From positions 1,480,328 to 1,544,327 of the forward strand of contig NW_022985168.1 of NCBI RefSeq assembly GCF_010093535.1: 64,000 bases of DNA. The letters are read 5' to 3'. This document shows, in pieces, positions 35,613 to 50,500 of the stretch. A program made the translations under genes and the position numbers. This stretch comes from Lindgomyces ingoldianus. Its lineage: Eukaryota > Ascomycota > Dothideomycetes > Pleosporales > Lindgomycetaceae. The notes under the pieces were generated by a model. That model worked only from the letters and a program-made list of their open reading frames with translations, was not told where the DNA came from and made no database searches. Every line of letters begins with the position of its first letter. Within the stretch, counting starts at the first letter, position 1.

Positions 35613-36339
35613 AGTACTATACCTAGAGAACCTTGATGGTAACACAGTACAGATATTAGCTTTAGAGGAGGTAGATAACAGCTAAGAGAAAGACTACAGT
35701 CTTACAATAACTAGAGTTAATGAGTACAGCGTGGGATTTAGAGGGGCTACAAGAGAGCTCTTCTCTCAGCTAGAGGGTGATGGCCCCTCGGAGAACTCTC
35801 AGCCCGTACCACCTAAGAGATCCTCTCTCATGCAATAGGGAGCTACACGTGGTAAAAATAATAATAATCGCGTATTACGCTACCTAGGATTGTGTGGGAG
35901 CCTGGGGGAGAGAAGCTCACCGAAGAGCTCACTAAAAAGCTGTATATGGCTATCTAAAAACAGAGGGTTGATCTCCCATCCCTTCAACCAAGGGATTCAA
36001 GCATATGTTCAGTCGCAAAATTTACCTCCATAACTTAAAGATCCCTCAAGAGCAGTGACAAGGTCGTCAGGTCCACAGGAAGCATTAATAGGGGTTTCCT
36101 CAAGAGGGCTTTGAAAAAGGGTGTTCGAAAAGGGGGACTAGACTTCTTCCAGTGCGCATTTCAGGTGTACAAACAGCACAAGATGAATCCAACTAAAAAG
36201 TCATCATCTCTGAGGACTCTGCAACACCTTCAAGGTCCATTCACCAATGAGCATCCTCCGTCCATTGTTGCAACCAGGGGCACTCTCCTATAACATAATA
36301 CAATCCCTTTTTGCAGATTGGAAAATCTAACTAAATGTC
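35613..36339. other. Decayed coding-like relic of unknown family
   Basis: On the plus strand, 35696-35840 reads as a protein-like stretch (EKDYSLTITRVNEYSVGF...) bounded by stops. The following 500 bp contain more broken frames. No family could be assigned. It may be the remains of a mobile element next to the foldback repeat. Confidence 0.3.
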
Positions 36340-38850
36340 AGGTTCAACGTCTCTCGATGCATCATCTTCTCTGCCTCAGCGTACTTCACCTGTTCACCTA
36401 GTTTCACCTGTTAGTGTCTGAGCGCTCCTCTCCTAGCACCTTCTCTTGCAGTGCCAACGTCTTGCGATAAATCCTCCCTAAATCCGCATACTCTCCCTAT
36501 CGCTTAGTACCCTTGCCGCATTGCCTATATTGGCTAGCCTGCTTGGGTCCTCATTTTCTGGCACTTTCTCTACCAGGGTCAACGTCTCTCGGTGCATCTT
36601 CTCCGCCTCCGCATACTTCCCCTAGTCACTTAGGACCTCTGCCACATTAGCCACGCTTGTTAGCGTGCCTGGGTGCTCCTCTCCTCGAACCTTCTCTTTC
36701 AGTCTCAACGTCTCTTGATGCATCTTCTCCGCCTCTGGATACTTCCCCTAGTTGCTTAGCGCCTCTACCACACTACCCATGCTCGTCAGCGTGCCTGGGT
36801 GCTCCTTTCCTAGCGCTTCTCTCGCAGTGCCAACGCCTCTCGACGCCTCTTCTCTGCCTCCGCGTGTTTCCTCTGATTGCTTTCTGTCTCTGTCACATTG
36901 CCCATACTCGTCAGCGTCTATGGATGCTCATTTCTTAGCATCTTCTCTTGCAATGCCAACGCCTCGTGATGCATCTTCTCCGTCTTCGTATATTTCCCCT
37001 GATTTTTTAGCACCCCTGCCGCATTGCTCGTCATCATGTCAGGGTGCTCCTCTCCAAATATCTTTTCTCGTAGTGCAGATATCTCTCGGTGCATCTTCTC
37101 CGCCTCTACGTGCTTCCCCTGATCGCGTAAAGATCGCTTAAAGTTACCGCTATATTGTTTACGATTCCCAGTGCGTCTGGGTGCTCATTACCAATGACTC
37201 ATTTCCTTATATTTCCTACCTCCGAAAAGAGCTTCTCGGCTTCTGCCTATCTTTCTTGAGAGAAAAGGGTAGATGCGAGGATAGTTTTCGCTTGAGTTTG
37301 GGAATGGTCGATATCAAACGCCACTCTGAACCCTTCAGCCTTCCGCGAACATTGCTCAGCTTCCTGATATTACCTCTGATGCCCAGCAAAAAGCTAAGGA
37401 ACTGTAGACTGATAGCTTGTCTAAATTGTTAGAACCAAGGGTCATTTCACATCCCTCTTGGATCTGTTTAGCCCATTTTGCGGCCTCATTGTATTTCCCC
37501 TCGGCCATAAGCAGCCAAGATACGCTAAGCCCGTAATTTAGAGCGAGCACGTCTTTGGATTAAATAGCTGCTGGGTTCCTGTAGCAGCAGTGTCGTCGAG
37601 TTCCTAGAACGCTTACTGTATTTTCCATGCTCTGGAATAATAGGCTGTTGAGTGGCGCAGGGTCATGTAAAGTAGCAGATATGCATTTCGGAATGAACCA
37701 AAGTTAATGGCGGCCTCAGCATGAGGACGTAATGATTTACTCATGATCCAGTATCCATCATTTGGCGTAGGCGAAACGTCAAGAAGCGCTAGCAAGCTCT
37801 GTTTTTTAGTTTGTGTAAATCTACCCTCCCTTCTATCCGCTTCCATACTAATAGTTGCACAAGGCGGTCGGCTTGGTAACGATTCGACTTAACATCTTGG
37901 GAGAGAAAGGCGTAGTTTCCTAACATAATGATACCTTCATCAATGTCGTCCCTAAACATGTTGTACTTATTATGAGAATTTTGAAAGATCATTCCAGTCA
38001 TCTCTAGTGTTTCTAGTAGGTACGCTTGGGAAGGGTTGGACATAACAGGAAGGAGTCTATAGCGCTAGTTAGTACAATACCTACGCGAATTATTGCAAAG
38101 CCCTTACAGAAGTACCCCGAAGGTTGTGAGAAGTGATCTGGCAATAGAAAGCTGCATCTTTAAATAGACCTCTATTATAATAGTGACTGCAATGGCAAAA
38201 AGAACGCTATAAACAGTGCGGTCATACGACTGCCATCTGCGGAATGTTAACTGATGAGATCAGACCCCGGAAGAGTAAATTAGAATTTCTGGGATCTCCG
38301 GCCGGTTGAAAAGCTTAGCACTGAGAGCAACGCAGTCTTAGTAAGCCTATCTGCTTGAATATCATGGAAAGATTTGTGCTAGGTCAGAACATTAGGGCTC
38401 GCTTGCTTGATATTCGTAGACTCCCGCCAGAGATCCCTGTAGGCTTGCTCGAGAAAGCCACCCTTTTTTACCCTTCTCTTTTAATTTCGACCAGCTATTG
38501 AGAGTGCACTTTGGAAATTTGTAGTTTAGGAATGCAGTAACCTGAGAGATAGCAAGTGGGATGCAGCCAAGGGCTCTGACAAGGCCAGGCGCTTTACCGT
38601 TGTCCCATCTGAAAGCGCAAAAGAGAGGGCAAGGTTGATTAGGGAAGAAGGGCCTGTCGTGGTTGGTGATGAACCATGGTTGAAGCAAATGACCGAACAA
38701 CATTGGCCTTTTGATGGCTGTAACGAGGATGAGTAAGAATCGAAAAAGCCCAATAGGTTGTGGTATGCCCTGGTTCGGGATTGATGACCGGAGCGTGACT
38801 TGTTGGGAGACACGGAGGAAATCAAAGGCAGGTGCAACCAGCATGGTATA
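36340..38850 (-). pseudogene. Decayed NLR gene (NB-ARC plus TPR)
   Basis: Fragments on the minus strand occur in NLR order but in different frames with many stops. At 38392-38630 is the NB-ARC segment ALGCIPLAISQVTAFLN. At 37789-38043 is the post-NB-ARC winged-helix-like piece with EGIIMLGNYAFLS and ADRLVQLLVWKRIE. At 37613-37830 is KKQSLLALLDVSP..., and at 37356-37550 the first TPR-like helices. At 36340-37140 are 42-residue kinesin-light-chain type TPRs (EAEKMHREISALREKIFGEEHP). A P-loop is not found, so the 5' part is lost or too decayed. Several stops arise as TAG at positions where sister repeats have CAG, a CpA to TpA change typical of RIP. About 350 bp at 38044-38391 look unrelated and may be an insertion. 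Confidence 0.7.
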
Positions 38851-39261
38851 ATGACCACAACTGGGAACTGCACTGTCCTTATGAACACCGTAATGCTGGA
38901 CAGTCGCAGTAACAGATTCGAGTGCGGTGAAAAGTCGTTAGGCGCGCAAAGAAGACTTTCCGTCCACAAAACAATCCTCACATAAGAACATACTAGAAAG
39001 AAAAGACATGGTAGGAGAGGTTGTTTGGAATTGATCATTTCCCATTGATCCTAGGGAGGACTCTTGATTGATTTTGCCATTGTCGTGTTTTCCGAAAAGC
39101 AATGACACCTTTAACCAGCCAGAAACATGCCATGTGAATGAAACTGAGCATGAAGCCTTCCCCGCTTGCATCCTCTCGTTTCGGTGACTTCTGTAGTCGA
39201 CCCGCCACCATCCGCCCTGTCCTGCAACTACCGTCCCCTCCCCTACATGACGCGGAAGAAA
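38851..39261. other. Intergenic / eroded 5' part of the NLR pseudogene
   Basis: No intact gene. Minus-strand frames up to 39038 may be the eroded NB-ARC coding sequence, but I cannot align a P-loop. The right end is the 3' flank of the eL33 gene. Confidence 0.4.
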
Positions 39262-40126
39262 TTATATCGAAGAAGGGTAAAGCATAACTCGGACGGACGC
39301 ACCCTATAAAATTATTAGAGACGGTCTGAATGCAATGAGAAAATATGTACGCACGAAGCTCTTTGGTGGCAGGTTAGATCTGAACTTGGCGCGCACAACA
39401 CCCGTGTTGCCTGTTATCAAGGCGTCAATTCATGTCCTATCTCAAGACGGAGGAGGGACGGACCGTGCGGACGAGTGACCTTGCCCCAGATGACTCGGAT
39501 CTTGGTGCCCCGTACTGATCGCTGGGCCCGGTAGACGTAGGCTACGCGCTTACCGCAATACCATTGTGCCGCTGCCGTGTCGTCGACGCCTTCGAGCTTG
39601 AGAAGGGAGGTTCCGGGGTTGGTGTTGCGTTTTCTGTAGATTGTTAGCACAATTCATGGATAGTTCATTGCTGGGGTTCTTACCCTCGCTGGTAGGAAAT
39701 GTGCTTGCCCCTAGGAAGAACGGATGTTAGCATTATGATCTCTGATTCCATTCCAAAGTGCGGAATTCCGTATGTATCCAGCCGGTTTCGTGGTTCCATT
39801 CCTGCAGCATATCCATCTAGACCAATTTAACGAATCTCCCCATTGGATCGCATCTCGTTGTCTTTTCCAATGATGATTAAGCTGTAGGTTGGAGAGCATG
39901 GAACAGGGAAGCACGAAGTCGCCGGTGACTCTGTCGGAAGTTCTTGGAGACTAGGGGAAGACGTAAAACTCACTTCACGTAGACTAAATAGTAGAAAAAC
40001 TGTCAGCGCACGCAGTCGAACGGTTTGAGCCACGATCCAGTCTTTGGGGAAGGGTTGTTGAAGTTCTTTGCGCACTTCTAGGAGAATGGGAGGCTAAGAC
40101 TTACGGCGGTGGGATTTCTCAGACAT
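39262..40126 (-). CDS. rpl33: 60S ribosomal protein eL33 (L35Ae, RPL33)
   Basis: Six exons (40105-40126, 39974-39983, 39684-39710, 39464-39633, 39355-39410, 39262-39303) encode 108 aa, the family length. The start is [20 protein letters not shown]. The core reads [53 protein letters not shown] and [20 protein letters not shown], and it ends in MLYPSSI. Every exon join restores conserved sequence. The protein belongs to the large ribosomal subunit. The second exon is only 10 nt. Intron 2 is long (263 nt), and intron 4 uses GTCCGT as donor. Five introns in 109 codons is dense even for a fungal ribosomal gene. Confidence 0.95.
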
Positions 40127-41812
40127 GGCGAGCAAGTCCTGGTCTCCGGAATTTGTATGGGATAGGTATCGAGACCGGAGTCGAGGTTGTGGTGCTGTCG
40201 AGTTAGTTTGGTCGTCGTGAGGTGAAGTTCACGTCGCGAATCCGGATTGCCAATGTGCGTCTTGGCGCTCTCGCTTAACGGAGCAAGAGCACGTGAATCG
40301 AAAGGGCAAGGCTGCCAAAGCCTCCCTCCCGGTTTATGCGATTCACATAGCAACACCATCCTCAGACAACCCATCAGCTATGCTATACGCAGCCACCAGC
40401 TGTGCAAAGGCCCTGGCCATATGCGCTCGAGGCAACATGTCGGGACTCTCTTTTCCAACCGCTCGCATCCTTTGGACTTCACCACTTCGTATTGGGTATC
40501 TCGTTTGTCCATCGTGGTTCTACTTTTTCCTACTCGCCCCCCCCCCCCCCCAACCGAGAATGGAGGCACTGGCTCTTCAAGTCATGCCTGGAAGATGGAG
40601 TCCCAGAATCCATCTCCCAACAGTTGTCGGCGGATAACGATTCCTGATTCCACTTTTGGGTGTGCAATTTGATATGTCAACCTACCGCCTCGCACTCTCA
40701 CCCAGCTAGTAGCATGACTGATGGGAAACCTGAGTTGCAACGTCACTCCTTAAGATTTCTGTTGCTCGGCCTAAGACAAGTGCCGCAGTGGCTTCTATCG
40801 GCTAGCACACGAGGTCGGTGAGGTCAATTTCTTCGTGTCACGTCGTCGCGACACGACCAGCGGGGGAATTGGAATGCATCTCCGACCCTCGGAAACGCGC
40901 TGTTGAGCGGGATGCCATGGCAGCGGTAAGCGAGTATCCTTCAGCAGATGGCCTTAAGCACCGGCAAAGCTGCTTAAAAGTTTGCAGCCTCGCCGCGCGC
41001 TGCCAGGGCCTTAACAGCGTTCTGTTGTCACGATGCAACCCAAGGGGAGAGGAGCCGGCGCTTCTGAAACGAAGATGAATGTCCGCCTGAAGCCCCAAGA
41101 CATGCCAACGCTTGTCCACTTTACTCACGGATGAAATAATATTTATTCCAGCGGCGTCCGGACTTCGGAGGAGCTTGAGCGAGGAGGGGGGAGCCGTCTT
41201 CAGGACAGCCTTTTCCAGGAACTGCCGGTGTAGTAAGGCGTGTACGCCAAACTTGACCACTGGCCAGTGGTTTGGATGTCTTTTTTCCAGCTCAGGGATA
41301 CTCAAGACGCAACGCAGAGGTTGGCTGATGCCGTCCCGCGATTGTGTCGCAAAGGAATGGTGGGGTCGTCCGCACCCCTCGGCGTTAGTAAACCTTTGCT
41401 CCAGGCGGAGATCGTGGGATTCAGTTGGCTCCGGAGATGCTTTGCAAGACACCATAGGCTTAGTGATGCTTGATGACCTTGCTTTTGATTGCAAACCCTT
41501 TTAAATACATCAGTGCCCTTGGGGGATTGTTATTGCGAAAATCTCCCTCCATTCTATTGTTATCGGATTTCAAGGCGCAAGCGTAGCGGCACTCATTGCA
41601 TCACCAGTGACCACCACAACCGTCGCAAACCGCCAAACAAGGGCCGGATAAACCCCACCACGCCACAAGCATTTCTCGACAACAACCTCCCGTCTGTTCT
41701 CATCCGCACTTTCACCAAGCGCTATCACTGAAATTCCCTTGCTCTACCTCGAGGACCTCCTAATTGGATCTTGATTCGACCTTTGGGGTCGCCTTCCCGC
41801 ACAGCGAGCGCA
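40127..41812. other. Intergenic region eL33 to G6PDH
   Basis: About 1.7 kb without a supported gene. It holds a run of 15 C at 40537-40551. A 218-codon minus-strand frame (40838-41494) and overlapping plus-strand frames show no domain and are treated as chance. The last 250 bp are pyrimidine-rich and should be the promoter and 5' UTR of the G6PDH gene. Confidence 0.5.
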
Positions 41813-44023
<2,211 letters not shown>

Positions 44024-44873
44024 AACTGCATTCTCTTCCTGCGTGAAAAGTAATTCTCCTGGAGTGGTTTGGTAGGATAATCGGGAACACTTTCTAGGCG
44101 GTTAAGGGTGGCAGGATAGCACAGCAAATATCTTGGTCTAGGCAATGCAAAGGCACGATCTCAATCTCATAGAGAATTTCAATGTCGTTGGAGCTTTTGA
44201 TAGAGTGCTATGCGAAGCTGCTCTCCTTTGGTCGTCATGTCTGAATAGGTGGCAGGGCATAGAATTGCCTGAACGAGCGAAACCAGCCTCATATTCGACC
44301 TGCATGAAGATCTATTATATGCTAATAATAGATATCCATGTTCGCAAGCACGATCTCCCGAATTCAATCTGCATCCCCGGAACCCGCTGTTGCATGATGG
44401 CCGAAAGCGGAGCTTCTTAGCTTGATGAAAGAAGCTGTGGCTTTTATTAACCACCAGCCACACTTTCGGGCGGCGGCATGGCCGGACCTACACGGCTAGC
44501 CAGATTGCATCATTCGGCTCTACCACAATTTTCCGTTTTTCTCGTCAGGTTGACTCAGGAGACGCTGACTCGGAGCTAGTATTTATTGAAAGTCCGAAGG
44601 GTCGATATCGTATTGTTTGCATACGGAGGTTTTTGTTGGATTGTCTGGATTACTTGGGTTGCTAGGTGAGTTACATCGTTTTGTCCACCTTGTTCTCTAG
44701 TGACAAGCCTACTTGTTCGCTATTGCTAACTGTTGAAGAAATCAAAAAGACAGGCCAGCAAATTTAGATCACTTCCATGTGCTATCTCTATTAATATCCC
44801 CATTTTTCTCCCTCTCGACGACGTCCGATCGTCGAACTCCCACATCCCCGCAATCATCCCACCTTCCTCGAAA
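44024..44873. other. Intergenic region G6PDH to phosphoglycerate dehydrogenase
   Basis: 850 bp without a gene. It holds the 3' flank of G6PDH and the promoter of the serine-pathway gene, including two TGACTC elements at 44551 and 44566 (separate entry). Confidence 0.5.
44551..44571. promoter_or_regulatory. Paired Gcn4/CpcA-like sites upstream of phosphoglycerate dehydrogenase
   Basis: A perfect TGACTCA at 44551-44557 is followed by TGACTC at 44566-44571, about 300 bp before the start codon. Serine biosynthesis genes are classical targets of general amino-acid (cross-pathway) control. Two sites 15 bp apart is stronger evidence than a single hit, but no binding has been shown. Confidence 0.5.
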
Positions 44874-46509
44874 ATGACGCCGCCGAAGGATATCGAAGGC
44901 AGAGCCAATAGTTTCGCGAGAACAGTGTCGAGCAGCTTGTCTCTAAGCACGAGCCCAACTCTGGCCTTCCACAGCCCACCATCGAGCTTTAGAAACCCCC
45001 CGCACCCTAGCTCAACGGATGGGAGACCAGGAAGTCTATCAGGGATTTCTCCGGTCGTAGCAGCGAAGCAACTGAAACCTTTCCATACCAAAGACGTCAA
45101 GGTGCTATTGTTGGAGAATGTGAATCAGACCGGCGTAGAAATACTCAAGGGGCAAGGCTACCAGGTCGAGGCGCTCAAGAGCAGCCTTCCGGAAGATCAG
45201 TTGATCCAGAAGATCAGGGAAGTACACGTTATCGGGATACGGTCAAAGACCAAGCTCACAGAGCGGGTTTTGAAAGAAGCAAAGAATCTCATTGTCATTG
45301 GTTGCTTCTGCATCGGCACAAACCAAGTTGACCTTCGGTGCGCGGCACTGCAGGGTATCGCGGTATTCAACTCGCCCTTCAGTAACTCGAGGAGCGTTGC
45401 CGAGCTCGTAATAGCCGAGATAATTGCCCTCGCACGCCAATTGACGGACCGTTCCATGGAGCTGCATAATGGGACATGGAACAAGGTCAGCAAGGGTTGT
45501 TGGGAAATACGTGGCAAGACACTGGGCATTGTTGGATACGGGCATATCGGCAGCCAGTTGTCAGTGCTCGCCGAGTCAATGGGCATGTCTGTTATCTATT
45601 ACGATATACTCAACTTGATGGCGCTGGGTACAGCACGTCAAGTTGCAAGTTTGGATGACCTGCTCGACCAGGCGGACTTCGTCTCCCTTCACGTGCCAGA
45701 GACACCGGATACGAAGGACATGATCTCGAAAGAGCAACTCGCAAAGATGAAGGACGCCAGCTATCTACTCAACAATGCGCGGGGTAGTGTAGTAGACATT
45801 CCTGCACTCGTCGAAGCCATGAGGGAGGGCAAGATCGCGGGCGCTGCGCTGGATGTATATCCAAATGAACCTGCAGGCAATGGCGATTACTTCACCAACG
45901 ACCTCAACTCCTGGACCAAAGATCTGCGCAGTCTCAAGAACCTGATCCTCACGCCCCATATTGGGGGAAGTACAGAGGAGGCGCAGAGTGCTATTGGCAT
46001 TGAAGTCAGCACATCGCTGGTTCGCTACGTCAATGAGGGATCAACTCTTGGCGCTGTGAATATGCCAGAAGTCAGTCTTCGTTCGTTGACGCTTGAGGAG
46101 CCCAACTGCGTACGGGTTATCTACATCCATAAGAATGTGCCTGGTGTGCTGCGACAGGGTATGTTTATCAACCGATTGCATCGCATCTCACCGTATCTAA
46201 CGAAATCCAGTGAACGCAATTCTCGCGCATCATAACGTCGAGAAGCAAATGACTGATTCAAGAGCAGAGGTGTGTTCTTCCTTCCCCAGGCGGTGAAAAT
46301 AGAATATGGAGTGTACTAAATTTCTTTTGAAGGTGGCGTACCTCATGGCCGACATCAGCGAGGTCAAAGAAGAAGAAATCAAAGACCTCTGGCAGAGCCT
46401 CGAGGAGCTTTCATGTATGTATCCCGACAAGTTGCTGAGAACGAATTGTGTGCGGCTCGTCGGACTAACTGCGGCAACAGCTCGTATCCGGACGCGGGTG
46501 CTCTATTAA
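44874..46509 (+). CDS. D-3-phosphoglycerate dehydrogenase
   Basis: Four exons (44874-46158, 46211-46269, 46333-46414, 46481-46509) encode 484 aa, near the fungal Ser3/Ser33 length. The enzyme starts serine synthesis by oxidising 3-phosphoglycerate to 3-phosphohydroxypyruvate with NAD. After a Ser/Pro-rich N-terminus of about 70 residues come the substrate domain (KVLLLENVN, IGIRSKTKLT), the NAD-binding TLGIVGYGHIGSQ, the catalytic Arg/Glu/His region (NNARGSVVD, HIGGSTEEAQ), and a C-terminal ACT domain built from exons 1-4, ending SRIRTRVLY. The frame is open upstream of the ATG, but 44874 is the first ATG. TGACTCA-type elements lie upstream. Confidence 0.93.
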
Positions 46510-47549
46510 GTGTTGTGTTAAGCTTTGGGTGCAATGATCAAGGTTTGGGACGTGAAACGGGACAGGCGCGGAGATAAGTTCTTCTCAACGAAGATGTGGG
46601 AAAAAAGCATTCAACATGGCGTTTGGTGGGAAAACTCAACATTCCATTCGAGAAAACAGGACGCATAAGGAGGGTTTCATTTTAGGGGTACAAAAGATCT
46701 GGCGATGACGGCAAGGTCTGAGACGTCTTGGCACGATAGGTAGGCATGATGTTCGCGCGTCGAGTACCAAGGTACATTACACTAGGAGGCAAGGGGATGA
46801 GAATATCATCTGAGAGATCTGGAGCGGTTTGAAGCATGTAATGTTTACAAGGGCGTGGCTTGCGAATCCTCATTAGCTGGATGAGGGCGATTTCGTTTTA
46901 GACGGCCTCCCTGCTTTGCTTTGATTATAGGGCGAGTTCCGGGTGGTGTAGCTGTGAATAGCATAGAGGCGTTTGAGAAGTGATTGTGCCGAAGAAGCAA
47001 CGCCCGGACGGCGGCGACTGCGCGAATTGAGCGGGCCTGTCAGCAACGGAGGATGAAAGGGTTTTCTTGCACCCATCCATCTGCAGGTGTACGAAGACTG
47101 CATGCTGGTGAGACAGGACCGTCGCCCCTCTCTCCAGGTGTTCTTGGGCCTGCTTGGTTGGCCGTGCAGCGTTGGGTGCTCAGGGGCCAGTGCATGTTGG
47201 CGGTGAGCTTAGCGAGCCTATCCCCGGTCGCGGAAACTTGGTGAAAGTCGGGCGGACGTCCGTGTTCCACCATCACTGATTGACACCACGACTGTGGACT
47301 GCTAAATTATTCTCCTCTCAACTTCTAGACCTACACTCTCTCCTGGATGCCCTGACACTGCCACTCTTCCTTCACCGGATGCGGACTTTTATGCCATCGA
47401 CGGCGGCATCTACATAGTGAGCTGGAGTTGAGACGAGGTGCTTTTCTTTACCGCTGGTTTGAATAGCTGAAAGGGAGGTCCCTGGACCGTTGGCTCCCAC
47501 CCCATCAACGGCCACGACAGAGACAGCAACGGCGACGGCGACAGACGAT
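46510..47549. other. Intergenic region before the myosin V gene
   Basis: About 1.04 kb without a supported gene. Both halves are GC-rich with short frames only. The right end is the promoter and 5' UTR of the myosin gene. The frame is open for about 20 codons before the chosen ATG, but no upstream ATG is present. Confidence 0.5.
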
Positions 47550-50500
47550 ATGGCCCACATTTACGACGTTGGAACGCGGGCATGGCAGCCGGACCCGACC
47601 GACGGCTGGGTGGCCTCTGAGGTCACTGACAAGAAGGTGGAGGGGGACAAGGTGAAGCTGTTCTTCAAGCTTCAGAATGGCGAGGTACGTTTCCGGTGGC
47701 TGCTGTGGGCTTTCTATCTTCTGAGGAGGACTATGCTGATGCCCGTGGACGCAGACCAAAACAGTGCAGACTACCATTGCCGCCATCCGGGACGGCAACG
47801 ACCCGAATCTCCCGCCGTTGATGAACCCGGCGATGCTCGAAGCCAGCGATGACCTTACCAATCTGTCGCATTTGAATGAGCCGGCTGGTAGGACCCACTC
47901 CTCCCTCCTTTTCTGGAGCTACACTGACATGTCGGCGTAGTGCTCCAGGCGATCAAGCTGCGATATGCGCAGAAGGAGATTTACACTTACTCGGGTATTG
48001 TCCTGATTGCCACGAACCCCTTCGCGAGGGTGGACTCGTTGTATGTGCCTGGAATGGTGCAGGTCTATGCGGGAAAACAGAGATCCTATGGTGCCCCGCA
48101 TCTGTTTGCCATTGCGGAGGAAGCTTTCGCGTACGTGCATCCCCCCTCCACCTCGGTTGCTAGTGTGCATAGAGTTCGGAGATACAGTATATCTTGAAGA
48201 GAATGAAGCTGACACAGGCACAGAGACATGCTCCGCGACCAGAAGAACCAGACCATTGTCGTATCTGGAGAGTCTGGAGCTGGTAAGACCGTCAGCGCCA
48301 AATACATCATGCGATATTTTGCAACGCGAGAATCCCCGGATAGTCCCGGCAAGCGGTCAAGAGGCCGCGCAGACGCCATGAGCGAGACAGAAGAACAGAT
48401 TTTGGCTACCAATCCCATCATGGAGGCTTTTGGTAACGCCAAGACCACTAGGAACGACAACTCTTCCCGATTCGGTAAATACATTGAGATCATGTTCAAC
48501 AAGCGAACAGACATCATCGGCGCAAAGATTAGAACATATTTGCTCGAACGGTCGAGATTGGTGTTTCAGCCACTCAAGGAGAGAAATTACCACATCTTCT
48601 ACCAGCTAATTGCGGGTGCCACAGATCAGGAGCGCCAGGAGTGGAGTCTGAAACCAGTTGAGGAGTTTGAATACCTCAACCAGGGCAGTTCGCCGACGAT
48701 TGCTGGTGTTGATGACAAGGCGGAATTCGACGCTACACGGAAATCTCTGACAACAATTGGAGTGTCTACGGATACTCAGCAACAAATTTTCCGCCTCCTT
48801 GCGGCCCTGTTACATCTGGGAGATGTAAAGATTACTGCGACTCGAACAGACTCCGCCCTCGATCCCGCAGAGCCGGCCCTCGTCAAGGCATGTGGGCTGC
48901 TCGGAATTAACCCAGCCAACTTTGCGAAATGGACTGTGAAGAAGCAACTGATTACAAGAGGCGAGAAGATTATGTCAAATTTGACCCAACAGCAGGCCGT
49001 AGTTGTTCGGGACTCAGTCGCCAAATTTATTTATTCGAGTCTGTTTGATTGGTTGGTCGACATAACCAACCACAGCCTTGCCACAGAAGAGGTTATCAGC
49101 CACGCCACCTCGTTCATTGGTGTACTCGATATTTACGGTTTCGAGCATTTTGCAAAGAACTCATTCGAGCAGTTCTGTATCAACTATGCGAACGAAAAAC
49201 TGCAACAAGAGTTCAACCAGCACGTTTTTAAGCTCGAGCAAGAGGAGTATCTCCGGGAACAGATCGACTGGACATTTATCGACTTTTCCGACAACCAACC
49301 TTGTATTGACCTTATTGAAGGCAAGCTCGGTGTTTTGTCGCTACTTGATGAAGAATCGCGTCTCCCCATGGGTTCGGATGAGCAGTTCGTGACCAAGCTT
49401 CACCATAATTTCGCCGCAGACAAGCAGAAGTTTTATAAGAAGCCTCGCTTTGGAAAATCTGCGTTTACTGTCTGCCATTACGCTGTGGATGTCACCTATG
49501 AATCCGATGGATTTATAGAAAAGAACAGAGACACCGTGCCGGATGAGCACATGGAGGTCCTCAAGGGCTCCTCCAATAAGTTCCTTGGGGAAGTCTTGCA
49601 GGTTGCTGCATCGATTAGGGAGAAGGAGACTGCCGCCACTGCATCAGCGAGGCCAGGTGCTGCCATGGCTGCGGGACGCAGGATCGCTGTGAACCGGAAA
49701 CCGACTCTTGGAGGCATTTTCAAGTCTTCTCTGATCGAGCTGATGTCAACTATCAACTCGACTGACGTCCACTACATCCGATGTATCAAGCCGAACGAGG
49801 GTAAGGAGGCGTGGAAGTTCGAAGGCCCCATGGTTCTCAGCCAGCTCCGAGCTTGTGGTGTTCTAGAGACTGTGCGAATCAGTTGTGCGGGTTATCCCAC
49901 AAGATGGACGTACGAGGAATTCGCCTTACGATACTACATGCTGGTGCCATCCTCACACTGGACTCCCGAGATCCGTGATATGGCGAAGCAGATTCTTCGG
50001 AGAGCTTTGGGGGCAGGCAAGAATGACGGAACCGACAAGTACCAGATGGGTCTCACCAAGATCTTCTTTCGTGCTGGTATGCTTGCTTTCCTTGAGAACC
50101 TGCGAACTGCCAGACTTAACGACGCCGCAATCATGATCCAAAAAAATCTTCGGTGCAAGTATTATCGACGCAAGTATCTCGAAACACGCGCTTCGATCAT
50201 TGCTTTGCAATCCTTGGCTCGCGGTTACATCGAAAGAGAACGTGCGGAAGAGGCCAGGCAAGTCAAGGCCGCGACCACCATCCAGCGTATCTGGCGTGGC
50301 ACCAAGGATCGGAGAGCATTCCACGTCATCCGCAACTCCGTCATCTTGTTCCAGGCCACAGCAAAGGGACACTTGCTTCGCAAAAACCTTATGGATACTC
50401 GCCTCGGCAATGCCGCCAGAATTATACAGCGCAACTGGCGACAGCAAAGGCAACTCCGATCCTGGAGGCAGTACAGGAGAAAGATTGTCATCATACAGAG

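Noticed and set aside
40838..41494. 218-codon minus-strand frame upstream of G6PDH
   Set aside because: No recognisable family, and overlapping plus-strand frames are equally open; probably GC-driven chance.
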